From the NCBI GenBank assembly GCA_019237595.1, contig JAFAGU010000213.1, positions 1 to 5,415 of the forward strand: a DNA stretch of 5,415 nucleotides. Reading direction: 5' to 3'. A program made the position numbers and the translations under genes. Positions 1 through 4,944 of this stretch are shown here, in pieces. The stretch comes from Betaproteobacteria bacterium. Its GTDB lineage: Bacteria > Pseudomonadota > Gammaproteobacteria > Burkholderiales > SG8-39. The notes beneath the pieces were generated by a model. It was not told the DNA's origin. It did not search any database and saw only the letters and a program-made list of their open reading frames with translations. Each line of letters starts with the position of its first letter. Position 1 is the first letter of the stretch.

Positions 1-1
1 G

Positions 2-112
2 GAAAAGATTGTTTACCTGGCGGCGGCAATTCAGGCGATCAGGGACAACACGACCATCATCGGCCCAAGCGATATTGAGTATGGGGAACCACGAATTGAG
101 TCCGAGGATTAG
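2..112 (+). CDS. C-terminal tail of an unknown protein (partial)
   Basis: An open frame runs in from the left edge and ends at TAG 110-112, giving 36 residues that finish ...GEPRIESED. I do not recognise the protein. The tail begins with a possible amphipathic helix (EKIVYLAAAIQAIRD) and ends acidic and hydrophilic, as many genuine C-termini do. Its codons are less G/C-biased than those of the genes that follow. A second frame is also open here (3-131), so the assignment rests mainly on the protein-like composition. About 100 bp of non-coding sequence then separates it from the first receiver gene. Confidence 0.35.
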   Translation, partial: EKIVYLAAAIQAIRDNTTIIGPSDIEYGEPRIESED

Positions 113-145
113 CGCGCCCCACTCCCTTTAGCTAAGTACATACTT

Positions 146-159
146 TCGGAATATTCCTA
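146..159. promoter_or_regulatory. Palindromic operator candidate upstream of the first receiver gene
   Basis: On the minus strand the site reads TAGGAATATTCCGA; its core GGAATATTCC (148-157) is a perfect 10-bp palindrome. The same motif, with 12 of 14 bases identical, recurs at 593-606 upstream of the second receiver gene in the opposite orientation. Its centre lies about 63 bp before the start codon at 216. Short dyads of this type are typical binding sites for dimeric regulators such as the LuxR/NarL class, but which protein binds is unknown. Confidence 0.45.
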
Positions 160-173
160 CCCCCAGTCGGGGG
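160..173. repeat. Perfect GC inverted repeat CCCCC-N4-GGGGG
   Basis: A 5-bp perfect inverted repeat with a 4-bp spacer (AGTC) directly follows the operator candidate at 146-159 and lies 42 bp before the receiver start codon. It could be a second half of a compound regulatory site or a hairpin. There is no T-run after it, so it is not a convincing terminator of the upstream gene. Confidence 0.35.
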
Positions 174-181
174 CTGCGCTA

Positions 182-212
182 CATACAAGCCGCCAGCAAT
201 ACCGCACACTGC
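182..212 (+). promoter_or_regulatory. Possible promoter and leaderless start of the first receiver gene
   Basis: CATACA at 182-187 and CACACT at 205-210, 17 bases apart, are weak -35 and -10 candidates (three of six consensus bases each). The block GCACACTGC (204-212) ends three bases before ATG 216. The second receiver gene has the same arrangement (650-682). No Shine-Dalgarno sequence precedes the ATG. If CACACT is the -10 box, transcription would begin at or next to the start codon. The single-site match is weak; support comes from the recurrence at the paralogue. Confidence 0.3.
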
Positions 213-215
213 GGC

Positions 216-587
216 ATGACTGTGTTCCTGGTCGAGGACTCTCCTCTCCTGCGCGAGCGGCTGTCGGCGATGCTGTCCGGAATCCCCGCGTCGGTACTCG
301 TCGGCTACGCGGAAACCGCGAAGGACGCGATCGAGGGAATCGTCGAGAAGAAGCCGGACGTGGTGGTGCTGGACCTGAGCCTCAAGGACAGCAATGGCTT
401 CGACGTGCTGCGGGCGATCCGGACGCGGGCGCCTTCGGCGGACGCGTACGTCCTGACGAACCATCCGATCGAGGGCTTCCGCAAGGTGGCCGAGCGCCTC
501 GGCGCCAAGGGCTTCTTCGACAAGAGCACCGAGTTCGACAAGCTGCGCGAGCTCCTCAAGCATCGCGCCGCGGGGGCCGCCGCCTAG
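216..587 (+). CDS. Receiver-only response regulator, first paralogue
   Basis: This 123-residue protein is a single CheY-like receiver domain with no output domain. It should accept a phosphoryl group from a histidine kinase and act through protein contact in the cytoplasm. The key residues are visible: acidic pair E7-D8, phospho-acceptor D53 in VVVLDLSL, switch residue T81, and invariant K103 in the FFDKSTEFD segment. By a hand ungapped alignment it matches its neighbour at 688-1062 at about 62 of 121 positions, so the two arose by duplication. ATG 216 is chosen because the receiver's first beta strand (TVFLVED) begins at residue 2, leaving no room for a later start. No ribosome binding site is visible. 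No kinase gene is in the window, so the signal and partner are unknown. Confidence 0.92.
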   Translation: MTVFLVEDSPLLRERLSAMLSGIPASVLVGYAETAKDAIEGIVEKKPDVVVLDLSLKDSNGFDVLRAIRTRAPSADAYVLTNHPIEGFRKVAERLGAKGFFDKSTEFDKLRELLKHRAAGAAA

Positions 588-592
588 CCCCG

Positions 593-606
593 TAGGAGTT
601 TTCCGA
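593..606. promoter_or_regulatory. Palindromic operator candidate upstream of the second receiver gene
   Basis: TAGGAGTTTTCCGA is the second copy of the dyad seen at 146-159 (12 of 14 bases identical when that copy is read on the minus strand). It starts six bases after the stop codon of the first receiver gene, and its centre is about 88 bp before the second start codon. Its presence suggests that the second receiver gene has its own promoter rather than depending only on read-through. Confidence 0.45.
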
Positions 607-610
607 GCCG

Positions 611-627
611 CGGAACGGAGAGTTCCG
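611..627. repeat. Inverted repeat CGGAAC-N5-GTTCCG
   Basis: A perfect 6-bp inverted repeat with a 5-bp spacer (GGAGA) lies five bases downstream of the 593-606 operator candidate. It shares the GGAA/TTCC core, so the two could be adjacent sites for one regulator. As a hairpin it lacks a T-tract and is not a clear terminator. Confidence 0.35.
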
Positions 628-649
628 ACGGCCGCAATCAGCGTAGGCC

Positions 650-682
650 GATACAGCCGAGAAGCGCGGGCCGGCACACTGC
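650..682 (+). promoter_or_regulatory. Possible promoter and leaderless start of the second receiver gene
   Basis: GATACA at 650-655 and CACACT at 675-680 (19 bases apart) parallel CATACA and CACACT upstream of the first receiver gene. The 9-base block GCACACTGC (674-682) is identical at both genes and here ends five bases before ATG 688. There is no Shine-Dalgarno match within normal distance. Neither hexamer is close to consensus, and 19 bases is a long spacer. Confidence 0.3.
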
Positions 683-687
683 CGTCC

Positions 688-1062
688 ATGGTTGCTACCG
701 TATTCCTCGTCGAAGATTCCCCGCTCGTGCTCGAGCGGCTGCAGGCGATGCTCGCGCCCGTCGAGGGCGTTCGCGTGGTCGGCAGCGCCGCGAGCGCGAA
801 CGAGGCGATCCCGGCCATCCTCGCCGCGCGGCCGGACGTCGTCATCCTCGATCTGAAGCTCCAGGAGAGCAGCGGATTCGACGTGCTGCGGGCCGTGCAC
901 AAGCGCGAGCCGGGCATCGACGTGTACATGCTGTCGAACTTCGCCTCGGAGCCGTACCGGCGCTTCGCGCTGCGCCACGGCGCGCGCGGCTTCTTCGACA
1001 AGACGAGCGAATTCGAGCGCGTCCGCGACGTGATCGCGGAACGTGCCGCAACCGTGCACTGA
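688..1062 (+). CDS. Receiver-only response regulator, second paralogue
   Basis: A 124-residue stand-alone receiver domain. It has acidic residues E9-D10, phospho-acceptor D55 in VVILDLKL, switch residue S83 and conserved K105 in the FFDKTSEFE segment. No DNA-binding or enzymatic output follows, so it probably works by binding a partner, as CheY- or Spo0F-like proteins do. It is about half identical to the product of 216-587, and differs at the switch residue (Ser for Thr) and in the alpha4 surface where specificity usually lies. Its stop is 20 bp before the FNR-type gene, so co-transcription with that regulator is likely. Whether it touches the oxygen response is inference from position only. 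ATG 688 lies just ahead of the first beta strand. Confidence 0.92.
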   Translation: MVATVFLVEDSPLVLERLQAMLAPVEGVRVVGSAASANEAIPAILAARPDVVILDLKLQESSGFDVLRAVHKREPGIDVYMLSNFASEPYRRFALRHGARGFFDKTSEFERVRDVIAERAATVH

Positions 1063-1067
1063 ACACC

Positions 1068-1074
1068 AGGGGAG
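1068..1074 (+). promoter_or_regulatory. Ribosome binding site of the FNR-type gene
   Basis: AGGGGAG sits eight bases before ATG 1083. It decides for this start over the internal ATG at 1137, which has a weaker GGAAAG (1123-1128) at a similar distance. Confidence 0.7.
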
Positions 1075-1082
1075 ACCGAACC

Positions 1083-1868
1083 ATGACCGCCGCCCTCGCC
1101 ATCGTCAAGACGGACTACCACCGGAAAGCGATCTTTATGAGCCAGGCCGACAAGCCCGCGGGCGCCCGCAAGTTCGAGGTCACCTGCTCCAACTGCAACC
1201 TGCGCGAGACCTGCCTCCCGGGCGGCGTGCGCACGAGCGACCTCGAGCGCGTCGAGAACATCGTCTACGCGCGCCGGCGCGTGCGCCGCGGCGAGTCCAT
1301 CTTCGCCGCCGGCGACGAGTTCCGGGCCGTCTACGGCATCCGCAGCGGCTTCTTCAAGACGAGCCTCATCGACGACGAGGGCCGCGAGCAGGTGACCGGC
1401 TTCTTCATGGGCGGCGAGATCCTCGGCATGGACGGTCTGGGCTCCGGGCGCTACACCGGCTCGGCGATCGCCCTCGAGGACAGCGAGGTGTGCGTGATGC
1501 CCTTCTCGCTCGTCGAGGAAATGGCCCGCGAAGTGCCCTCGCTGCAGCGCCACCTCCACGCGGTGCTCGCCCGCGAGATCGTGCGCGACCACGGCGTCAT
1601 GATGCTGCTCGGCTCCATGCGCGCCGAGGAGCGCCTCGCCACCTTCCTCGTCAACCTCTCGCGGCGCTTCGTGCGCCGCGGCTACTCGGCCTCCGACTTC
1701 CACCTGCGCATGACGCGCGAGGAGATCGGCAGCTACCTCGGCCTCAAGCTCGAGACGGTGAGCCGGCTGTTCTCGCAGTTCCAGAAGGACCACCTGATCG
1801 AAGTGAACCAGAAGCACGTGCGCATCCTCGACATCGACGCGCTCGAGCAGGTGCTCGCCCACAAATAG
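1083..1868 (+). CDS. fnr: FNR-type oxygen-responsive transcription regulator
   Basis: A 261-residue Crp/Fnr-family regulator, slightly longer than E. coli FNR (250) because of its N-terminus. The cluster cysteines are complete: C35-X2-C38-X5-C44 near the N-terminus and C137 in the EDSEVCVMPF segment, matching C20, C23, C29 and C122 of E. coli FNR. It should therefore bind an oxygen-labile [4Fe-4S] cluster and dimerise when oxygen is low. A cyclic-nucleotide-like beta barrel covers roughly residues 55-145, followed by a dimerisation helix and a C-terminal winged helix-turn-helix. The recognition helix carries E224-T-V-S227-R228, the E-x2-S-R signature of FNR proteins that read TTGAT-N4-ATCAA. 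No good copy of that box precedes this gene. It lies 20 bp after a receiver gene and 24 bp before a universal stress gene. The exact subfamily name (Fnr, Anr, Btr) cannot be fixed from sequence alone. Confidence 0.93.
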   Translation: MTAALAIVKTDYHRKAIFMSQADKPAGARKFEVTCSNCNLRETCLPGGVRTSDLERVENIVYARRRVRRGESIFAAGDEFRAVYGIRSGFFKTSLIDDEGREQVTGFFMGGEILGMDGLGSGRYTGSAIALEDSEVCVMPFSLVEEMAREVPSLQRHLHAVLAREIVRDHGVMMLLGSMRAEERLATFLVNLSRRFVRRGYSASDFHLRMTREEIGSYLGLKLETVSRLFSQFQKDHLIEVNQKHVRILDIDALEQVLAHK

Positions 1869-1881
1869 AAGACCAGCACGC

Positions 1882-1887
1882 AGGAGG
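1882..1887 (+). promoter_or_regulatory. Ribosome binding site of the universal stress gene
   Basis: A perfect AGGAGG ends five bases before ATG 1893, inside the 24-bp gap after the FNR-type gene. This supports independent, efficient translation from a shared transcript. Confidence 0.75.
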
Positions 1888-1892
1888 CCCCC

Positions 1893-2342
1893 ATGTTCAG
1901 CCACATCCTCATTCCCACCGACGGCTCCCGCGCCTCCGAGAAGGCGGTGCGGGCCGGCCTCGACTTCGCCCGAGAGACGGGCGCCAAGGTCACCGCCTAC
2001 TACGCCGTGTCGCCGCGCTCGCACCGCGTCTACGGCGAGGGCTACCAATTTCCCTCCGGCGGCGACGCCGGCAAGGAATTCGCCCGCCGGGCTCAGAAAG
2101 CCGACGCCAAGTACATGCTGAAGATCGCGCGCGCCGCACGCGATGCCGGCGTGGCCTTCGACTCCGTGATCAGCGAGAGCTCGCCCGCCAAGGGCATCGT
2201 CGAGGCCGCGAAGCGGCGCGACTGCGACATCATCTTCATGGGCACGCGCGCCCTCGGCGGCGTCTCGAAGCTCGTGCGCGGCAGCGTGACCGACCAGGTC
2301 CTGCGCGGCTCGAAGATCCCGGTCCTCGTCTACCGCGACTAG
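1893..2342 (+). CDS. Universal stress protein, UspA family
   Basis: A 149-residue single-domain Usp protein, the usual length for the family. The first strand HILIPTDGS carries the conserved D10. The C-terminal nucleotide loop runs from G117 to S131 in the form G-T-R-A120-x9-G130-S131, followed by the typical VTDQVL helix and the PVLVYRD strand. The family's ATP-binding signature is G-x2-G-x9-G-(S/T). Here the second glycine is A120, so ATP binding is plausible but not certain. Residues 38-68 form an insert rich in Gly, Ser and charged residues between strand 2 and helix 2. Usp proteins are commonly induced by starvation or low oxygen, which fits the FNR-type gene immediately upstream. Co-transcription is likely. 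Confidence 0.93.
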   Translation: MFSHILIPTDGSRASEKAVRAGLDFARETGAKVTAYYAVSPRSHRVYGEGYQFPSGGDAGKEFARRAQKADAKYMLKIARAARDAGVAFDSVISESSPAKGIVEAAKRRDCDIIFMGTRALGGVSKLVRGSVTDQVLRGSKIPVLVYRD

Positions 2343-2346
2343 CGGC

Positions 2347-2377
2347 AGCGCGGCTTGGGACGCCAGGAAGGCGCGCT
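2347..2377. terminator. Possible stem-loop between convergent genes
   Basis: AGCGCG (2347-2352) pairs with CGCGCT (2372-2377) across a 19-base loop, in the 33-bp gap between the convergent stress-protein and cyclase genes. The right arm overlaps the cyclase stop codon. Neither strand shows a T-tract after the stem, so it is only a weak candidate for bidirectional termination. Confidence 0.2.
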
Positions 2378-3245
2378 AGCGGCCGCCGGAAGCAAACACG
2401 TAGCGGTTGCCGCCGCTGCGCTTCGCACGATACATCGCGAGGTCGGCGAGCTTGAGAAGCGGCGCTTCGCGCAAGGCATCCTCCGGGTAGCAGCTCGCGC
2501 CGGCGCTCACCGTGACCGCGATCGATTTCTTCCCGTAGCGGATCGGCTGCGCATTTACGAGGATGATCTTCGAGAGCACGAGCGCCGCCTCCTCGCGGCC
2601 GGCGCCGGCGAGGAGCAGCGCGAACTCGTCGCCGCCCAGCCTCGCGACCGTGTCGCTCTGGCGCAGGCACTTCGCCGTGCGCCCGCCCACCGCCTTCAGC
2701 AGCGCGTCGCCCCCCGCGTGGCCGAAGCGCGTGTTCGCTTGCCGGAAATCGTCGATGTCGAGCATCACAACCGTGAGCGCCTCGTTCCGGCGCACCGCCT
2801 GCCGCAGCGCCTGCTGGAGCCGGTCGAAGAAAAGCGTGCGGTTGGGAAGATCGGTGAGCGGGTCGTGCGTCGCCGCGTGGCGGAGCTTGCGCTCTTCCCT
2901 CGCCCGCTCGGTGGCATCGCGGCCGTAGGAGATGAAATGCCGCCGGTCTCCGTCGAGCGGCCGCACGATGCGCTCCTCGCAGTAGCGGCGGCCATCCTTG
3001 CGCCGGTTGGTGAACACGGCGCGGAACTCGCCGCCGCGCACGATCGTGCGCCAAAGCCGTCGATAGAAATCGTGCGAATGTACGCCGGACTTGAGCAGCG
3101 ACGCCGGGCGCCCGACGATCTCCTTGCGGCGATAGCCGCTCAGGCGCTCGAAGGCGCGGTTGACGAAAGCCACAGTCCCGCGCGCGTCGGTGACGATGAT
3201 CGAATCGGGACAGCTCTCCGCGAAGCGCCGGAACGCGGCGTCCAT
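2376..3245 (-). CDS. PAS-GGDEF diguanylate cyclase
   Basis: A 289-residue cytoplasmic sensor enzyme predicted to make cyclic di-GMP from two GTP. Residues 1-115 form a PAS domain (DSIIVTDARGTVAFVNRAF, then the NRRKDGRRY strand) with no transmembrane segment. A short helix (about 115-125) leads to the GGDEF domain, which begins HDPLTDLPNR at 127. The active site is intact: metal ligand D163 in LDIDDF, substrate-side N171, and G204-G205-D206-E207-F208. The inhibitory site R195-x2-D198 lies five residues before GGDEF, so product feedback is expected. ATG at 3245-3243 is chosen because the PAS fold starts directly after it. An in-frame ATG at 3383-3381 would add 46 residues with no domain character and would overlap the divergent membrane-protein gene. 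No strong ribosome binding site is seen. The PAS ligand is unknown. Confidence 0.93.
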   Translation of the reverse strand: MDAAFRRFAESCPDSIIVTDARGTVAFVNRAFERLSGYRRKEIVGRPASLLKSGVHSHDFYRRLWRTIVRGGEFRAVFTNRRKDGRRYCEERIVRPLDGDRRHFISYGRDATERAREERKLRHAATHDPLTDLPNRTLFFDRLQQALRQAVRRNEALTVVMLDIDDFRQANTRFGHAGGDALLKAVGGRTAKCLRQSDTVARLGGDEFALLLAGAGREEAALVLSKIILVNAQPIRYGKKSIAVTVSAGASCYPEDALREAPLLKLADLAMYRAKRSGGNRYVFASGGR

Positions 3246-3272
3246 GCGGGAAGATTGCGCCCGCGCCGCGGC

Positions 3273-3299
3273 GGCGCTTTGCGCCAAGTCAAAGGCGCC
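3273..3299. promoter_or_regulatory. Large imperfect palindrome in a divergent promoter region
   Basis: GGCGCTTTG (3273-3281) and CAAAGGCGCC (3290-3299) are complementary except for one extra G, across an 8-base spacer. The dyad lies between the cyclase start (3245, minus strand) and the membrane-protein start (3361, plus strand). Read on the minus strand, 3292-3279 is TTGAC-N4-CGCAA, which matches 7 of the 10 defined bases of an FNR box; TTGACT (3292-3287) is also a good -35 hexamer for the cyclase, but no matching -10 is visible. It is most likely an operator for one or both genes. Confidence 0.4.
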
Positions 3300-3331
3300 C
3301 GGGCGTCGCGGGGCCAGAAAGGGAGACTTCC

Positions 3332-3364
3332 ATGAAGCCGCGGCACACGAAGGGGTCGACGTGA
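3332..3364 (+). CDS. Possible 10-codon leader ORF ahead of the membrane protein
   Basis: ATG 3332 has the best ribosome binding site of this region (AAGGGAG, 3319-3325, six bases upstream) but opens a frame of only 10 codons (MKPRHTKGST) ending in TGA 3362-3364. That stop overlaps the GTG start of the next gene as GTGA. It may be a leader that couples translation of the membrane protein, or the true start of that protein separated from it by a frameshift or sequencing error. Confidence 0.3.
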   Translation: MKPRHTKGST

Positions 3365-3639
3365 CCGGCGACTTCGGATTCAATGCCGTCGTGGCCCACC
3401 TGCGCTACGTGCCGCGGATGCTCGTCATGGCGATGATCGTGGCGACGATGCTCGTCGTCCCCTTCGCCGGCCTCCTCGCGCTCGCGGCGCGGCTCGCGTT
3501 CGGCGTCGATCCGCACGCGTTCGTCACCTTCGGGCACGCGATCTCCAGCGTGGAGGCGGCCGTCATCTGGTGGGCGATCGCGTTCGTGCCCTCGGCGGTC
3601 TACAGCGCCTTCGTGATGCCCTGGGAAGCGCCGCGCTAG
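3361..3639 (+). CDS. Small two-helix membrane protein of unknown function
   Basis: I do not recognise this 92-residue protein. It has a short N-terminal segment (TGDFGFNAVVAHLRYVPR), a long hydrophobic helix (about 20-47, MLVMAMIVATMLVVPF onward), a polar turn around FGVDPHAFVTFGHA, a second helix (about 64-88, EAAVIWWAIAFVPSAVYSAFV), and a short tail ending EAPR. Both helices should span the inner membrane. GTG 3361 is preferred because AAGGGG (3350-3355) stands five bases upstream and the reading frame before it is non-coding or antisense to the cyclase. The start is uncertain because a better-placed ribosome binding site belongs to the overlapping leader ORF at 3332. The gene is divergent from the diguanylate cyclase and 51 bp before the phosphoesterase gene, which has its own promoter. 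Confidence 0.6.
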   Translation: MTGDFGFNAVVAHLRYVPRMLVMAMIVATMLVVPFAGLLALAARLAFGVDPHAFVTFGHAISSVEAAVIWWAIAFVPSAVYSAFVMPWEAPR

Positions 3640-3654
3640 GCGGCGCGAGCGGCC

Positions 3655-3684
3655 TTGATACCCGTCCACCGAAGCCAATAACAT
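3655..3684 (+). promoter_or_regulatory. Sigma70-type promoter of the metallophosphoesterase gene
   Basis: TTGATA (3655-3660, five of six consensus bases) and TAACAT (3679-3684, four of six, including the key second A and last T) are 18 bases apart. Transcription would start six to eight bases after the -10 box, at or beside GTG 3691, making the message leaderless. The absence of a Shine-Dalgarno sequence before the GTG agrees with this. Confidence 0.6.
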
Positions 3685-3690
3685 CGGCCG

Positions 3691-4806
3691 GTGCGGTTCG
3701 TCCTCGTCCTGACGGCGTTGCTGGGGGTCGTCTACGCCTACCTCGCCTCGCGCCTCGCCGGCTCGCCCGGCGCGCATCTCCTGCTCGCGGCGCCCTTCCT
3801 GCTCATCTGGCTCGTCCCGGTGGTCTACTGGGTCGGCGGGCGGGAGAAAGGCACGCGCGCCGACGAGGCGCTCCACGTGGCGAGCTATGTCTCCATGGGC
3901 TGGCTCAGCTTCGCGTTCGTGTCCTGCGTCCTGCGGGACCTCGCGCTCCTCGCGGCCGTGCTGCTGCGCCTGCCGGCTGCCTTCGAGTCAGCGCTCGTCG
4001 ACGACGGTCCGGCGCTCGTGCTTGGCGCCTCGGTGGCGGCGCTTGTCATCGGGATGGCGGTCGCCCTCCGCGGGCCGCGCGTGAAGCGCGTGGACATTTC
4101 CGTTCCCGGCCTCGCGCCGGGGCTCGACGGCCTTCGCATCGCGCAGATCTCCGACCTGCACGTCGGCGTGACGATCGGCGAGCGCTACGCGCGCGGCGTG
4201 ACGCGCATGGCGAACGAGCTCGACGCGGACCTCGTCGTCCTCACCGGCGATCTCGTCGACGGCTCGGTCGAGCGCCTCGCGCGCAAGGTGGCGCCGCTCG
4301 CCAAGCTCGAGCCGAGAGGCCGCGTGTTCTTCATCCTCGGCAACCACGAGTACTACTCCGGGGCGCGGGAGTGGATCGCGCACTTTCGCGCGATGGGCTT
4401 CGATGCGCTGCTGAACGAATACCGTTTCGTGACAGTTCGCGGCGCGCGGCTCCTCGTCGGCGGCGTGCTCGATCCGGCGGGCGGCGCCGATGCCCCGCAG
4501 CCTGCGGCGGCCGCAGGCACAGGCGAGCAAGTCGACTTTCGCCTCCTCCTCGCCCACAACCCGAAGCTCGCGCCGCTCGGCGCCGCGGCCGGATTCGACC
4601 TCCAGCTCTCGGGCCACACGCACGCAGGACAGTTCTTTCCGTGGACGCTCGCCGTGCGGCTCCTCCATGCGCCGCACGCCTACGGCCTCTCGCGCGAGGG
4701 GAAGATGCAGGTCTACGTCAGCGCCGGGACCGGAAGCTGGGGACCGCCCGTGCGCTTCGGCTCGCAGACCGAGCTCACGCTGGTCCGGCTCGTCGCCGCC
4801 GCTTGA
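3691..4806 (+). CDS. Membrane-anchored calcineurin-like metallophosphoesterase
   Basis: A 371-residue protein with four predicted membrane helices (about 1-19, 28-48, 62-92 and 107-127), followed by a metal-dependent phosphoesterase domain (about 147-365). All five family motifs are present: D155-L-H157, G186-D187-L-V-D190, G217-N218-H219-E220, H289 in LLAHNPK, and G308-H309-T310-H311-A-G-Q. The two-metal site therefore looks complete. This layout resembles the YkuE/YaeI group, whose members have been linked to lipid or cell-envelope phosphoesters. The substrate here is unknown, and the domain's side of the membrane depends on the helix count. A short low-complexity insert rich in Ala, Gly and Pro lies near residues 264-277. 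The start is GTG 3691, placed just after the promoter with no ribosome binding site. The next in-frame ATG (3895) would remove the first two helices. Confidence 0.9.
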   Translation: MRFVLVLTALLGVVYAYLASRLAGSPGAHLLLAAPFLLIWLVPVVYWVGGREKGTRADEALHVASYVSMGWLSFAFVSCVLRDLALLAAVLLRLPAAFESALVDDGPALVLGASVAALVIGMAVALRGPRVKRVDISVPGLAPGLDGLRIAQISDLHVGVTIGERYARGVTRMANELDADLVVLTGDLVDGSVERLARKVAPLAKLEPRGRVFFILGNHEYYSGAREWIAHFRAMGFDALLNEYRFVTVRGARLLVGGVLDPAGGADAPQPAAAAGTGEQVDFRLLLAHNPKLAPLGAAAGFDLQLSGHTHAGQFFPWTLAVRLLHAPHAYGLSREGKMQVYVSAGTGSWGPPVRFGSQTELTLVRLVAAA

Positions 4807-4814
4807 TGATTCAG

Positions 4815-4842
4815 GTCCGCTTCCGGCCAGGAGCGGACGTTA
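4815..4842 (+). repeat. REP-like hairpin, copy 1
   Basis: GTCCGCT (4815-4821) and AGCGGAC (4832-4838) form a 7-bp stem with a 10-base loop, followed by GTTA. The element starts eight bases after the phosphoesterase stop codon. A second element with the same GTCCGCTTC opening and AGCGGAC(G/A)TTA ending lies at 5301-5333 in the same orientation. With no T-run directly after the stem it is a weak terminator at best. It looks more like a dispersed palindromic repeat. Confidence 0.5.
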
Positions 4843-4904
4843 TCGAGGCCAGTTTTCTGCGTACGCGAAGCGCCACAACTCTCTCGTAGTTCTAGCGGCT
4901 CAAG

Positions 4905-4944
4905 CTCCCGTCAGCAGGCGGCGTTATTGCTGGCGCACTGGGAG
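4905..4944 (+). repeat. Interrupted inverted repeat ahead of the lipoprotein start
   Basis: CTCCC (4905-4909) pairs with GGGAG (4940-4944), and CAGCA (4912-4916) pairs with TGCTG (4928-4932), with unequal bulges between. The right arm ends on the first base of the proposed GTG start. If it folds in the mRNA it would cover the start region. The rest of the 137-bp gap before the gene shows no clear promoter. Confidence 0.25.

Noticed and set aside
573..591. GGGG...CCCC stem at the end of the first receiver gene as a terminator
   Set aside because: It has only four base pairs, lies across the stop codon and has no T-run after it.
132..2048. A 638-codon open frame on the minus strand antisense to the receiver, FNR and stress-protein genes
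   Set aside because: It is the expected shadow of G/C-rich third positions in four well-supported plus-strand genes. Its translation is rich in Ala, Arg, Glu and His with no recognisable domain.
1043..2455. A 470-codon plus-strand frame overlapping the FNR and stress-protein genes
   Set aside because: It is an out-of-frame shadow: the translation is mostly Arg, Pro and Gly, and it runs across two genes with clear domains and good ribosome sites.
2355..3335. A 326-codon plus-strand frame antisense to the diguanylate cyclase
   Set aside because: The minus strand carries an unmistakable PAS-GGDEF protein here; the plus frame shows no motif and is Ala/Arg-rich shadow sequence.
3246..3383. A 46-residue N-terminal extension of the diguanylate cyclase
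   Set aside because: The extra sequence has no domain or signal-peptide character, lacks a ribosome site and overlaps the divergent membrane-protein gene. The PAS domain begins right after ATG 3245-3243.
3655..3668. FNR box TTGAT-N4-GTCCA upstream of the metallophosphoesterase
   Set aside because: The right half matches only three of five bases, and the left half is better explained as the -35 hexamer TTGATA.
3570..4889. Long frames overlapping the metallophosphoesterase, including a 439-codon plus-strand frame and minus-strand frames
   Set aside because: All five phosphoesterase motifs lie in the 3691-4806 frame; the others are compositional shadows.
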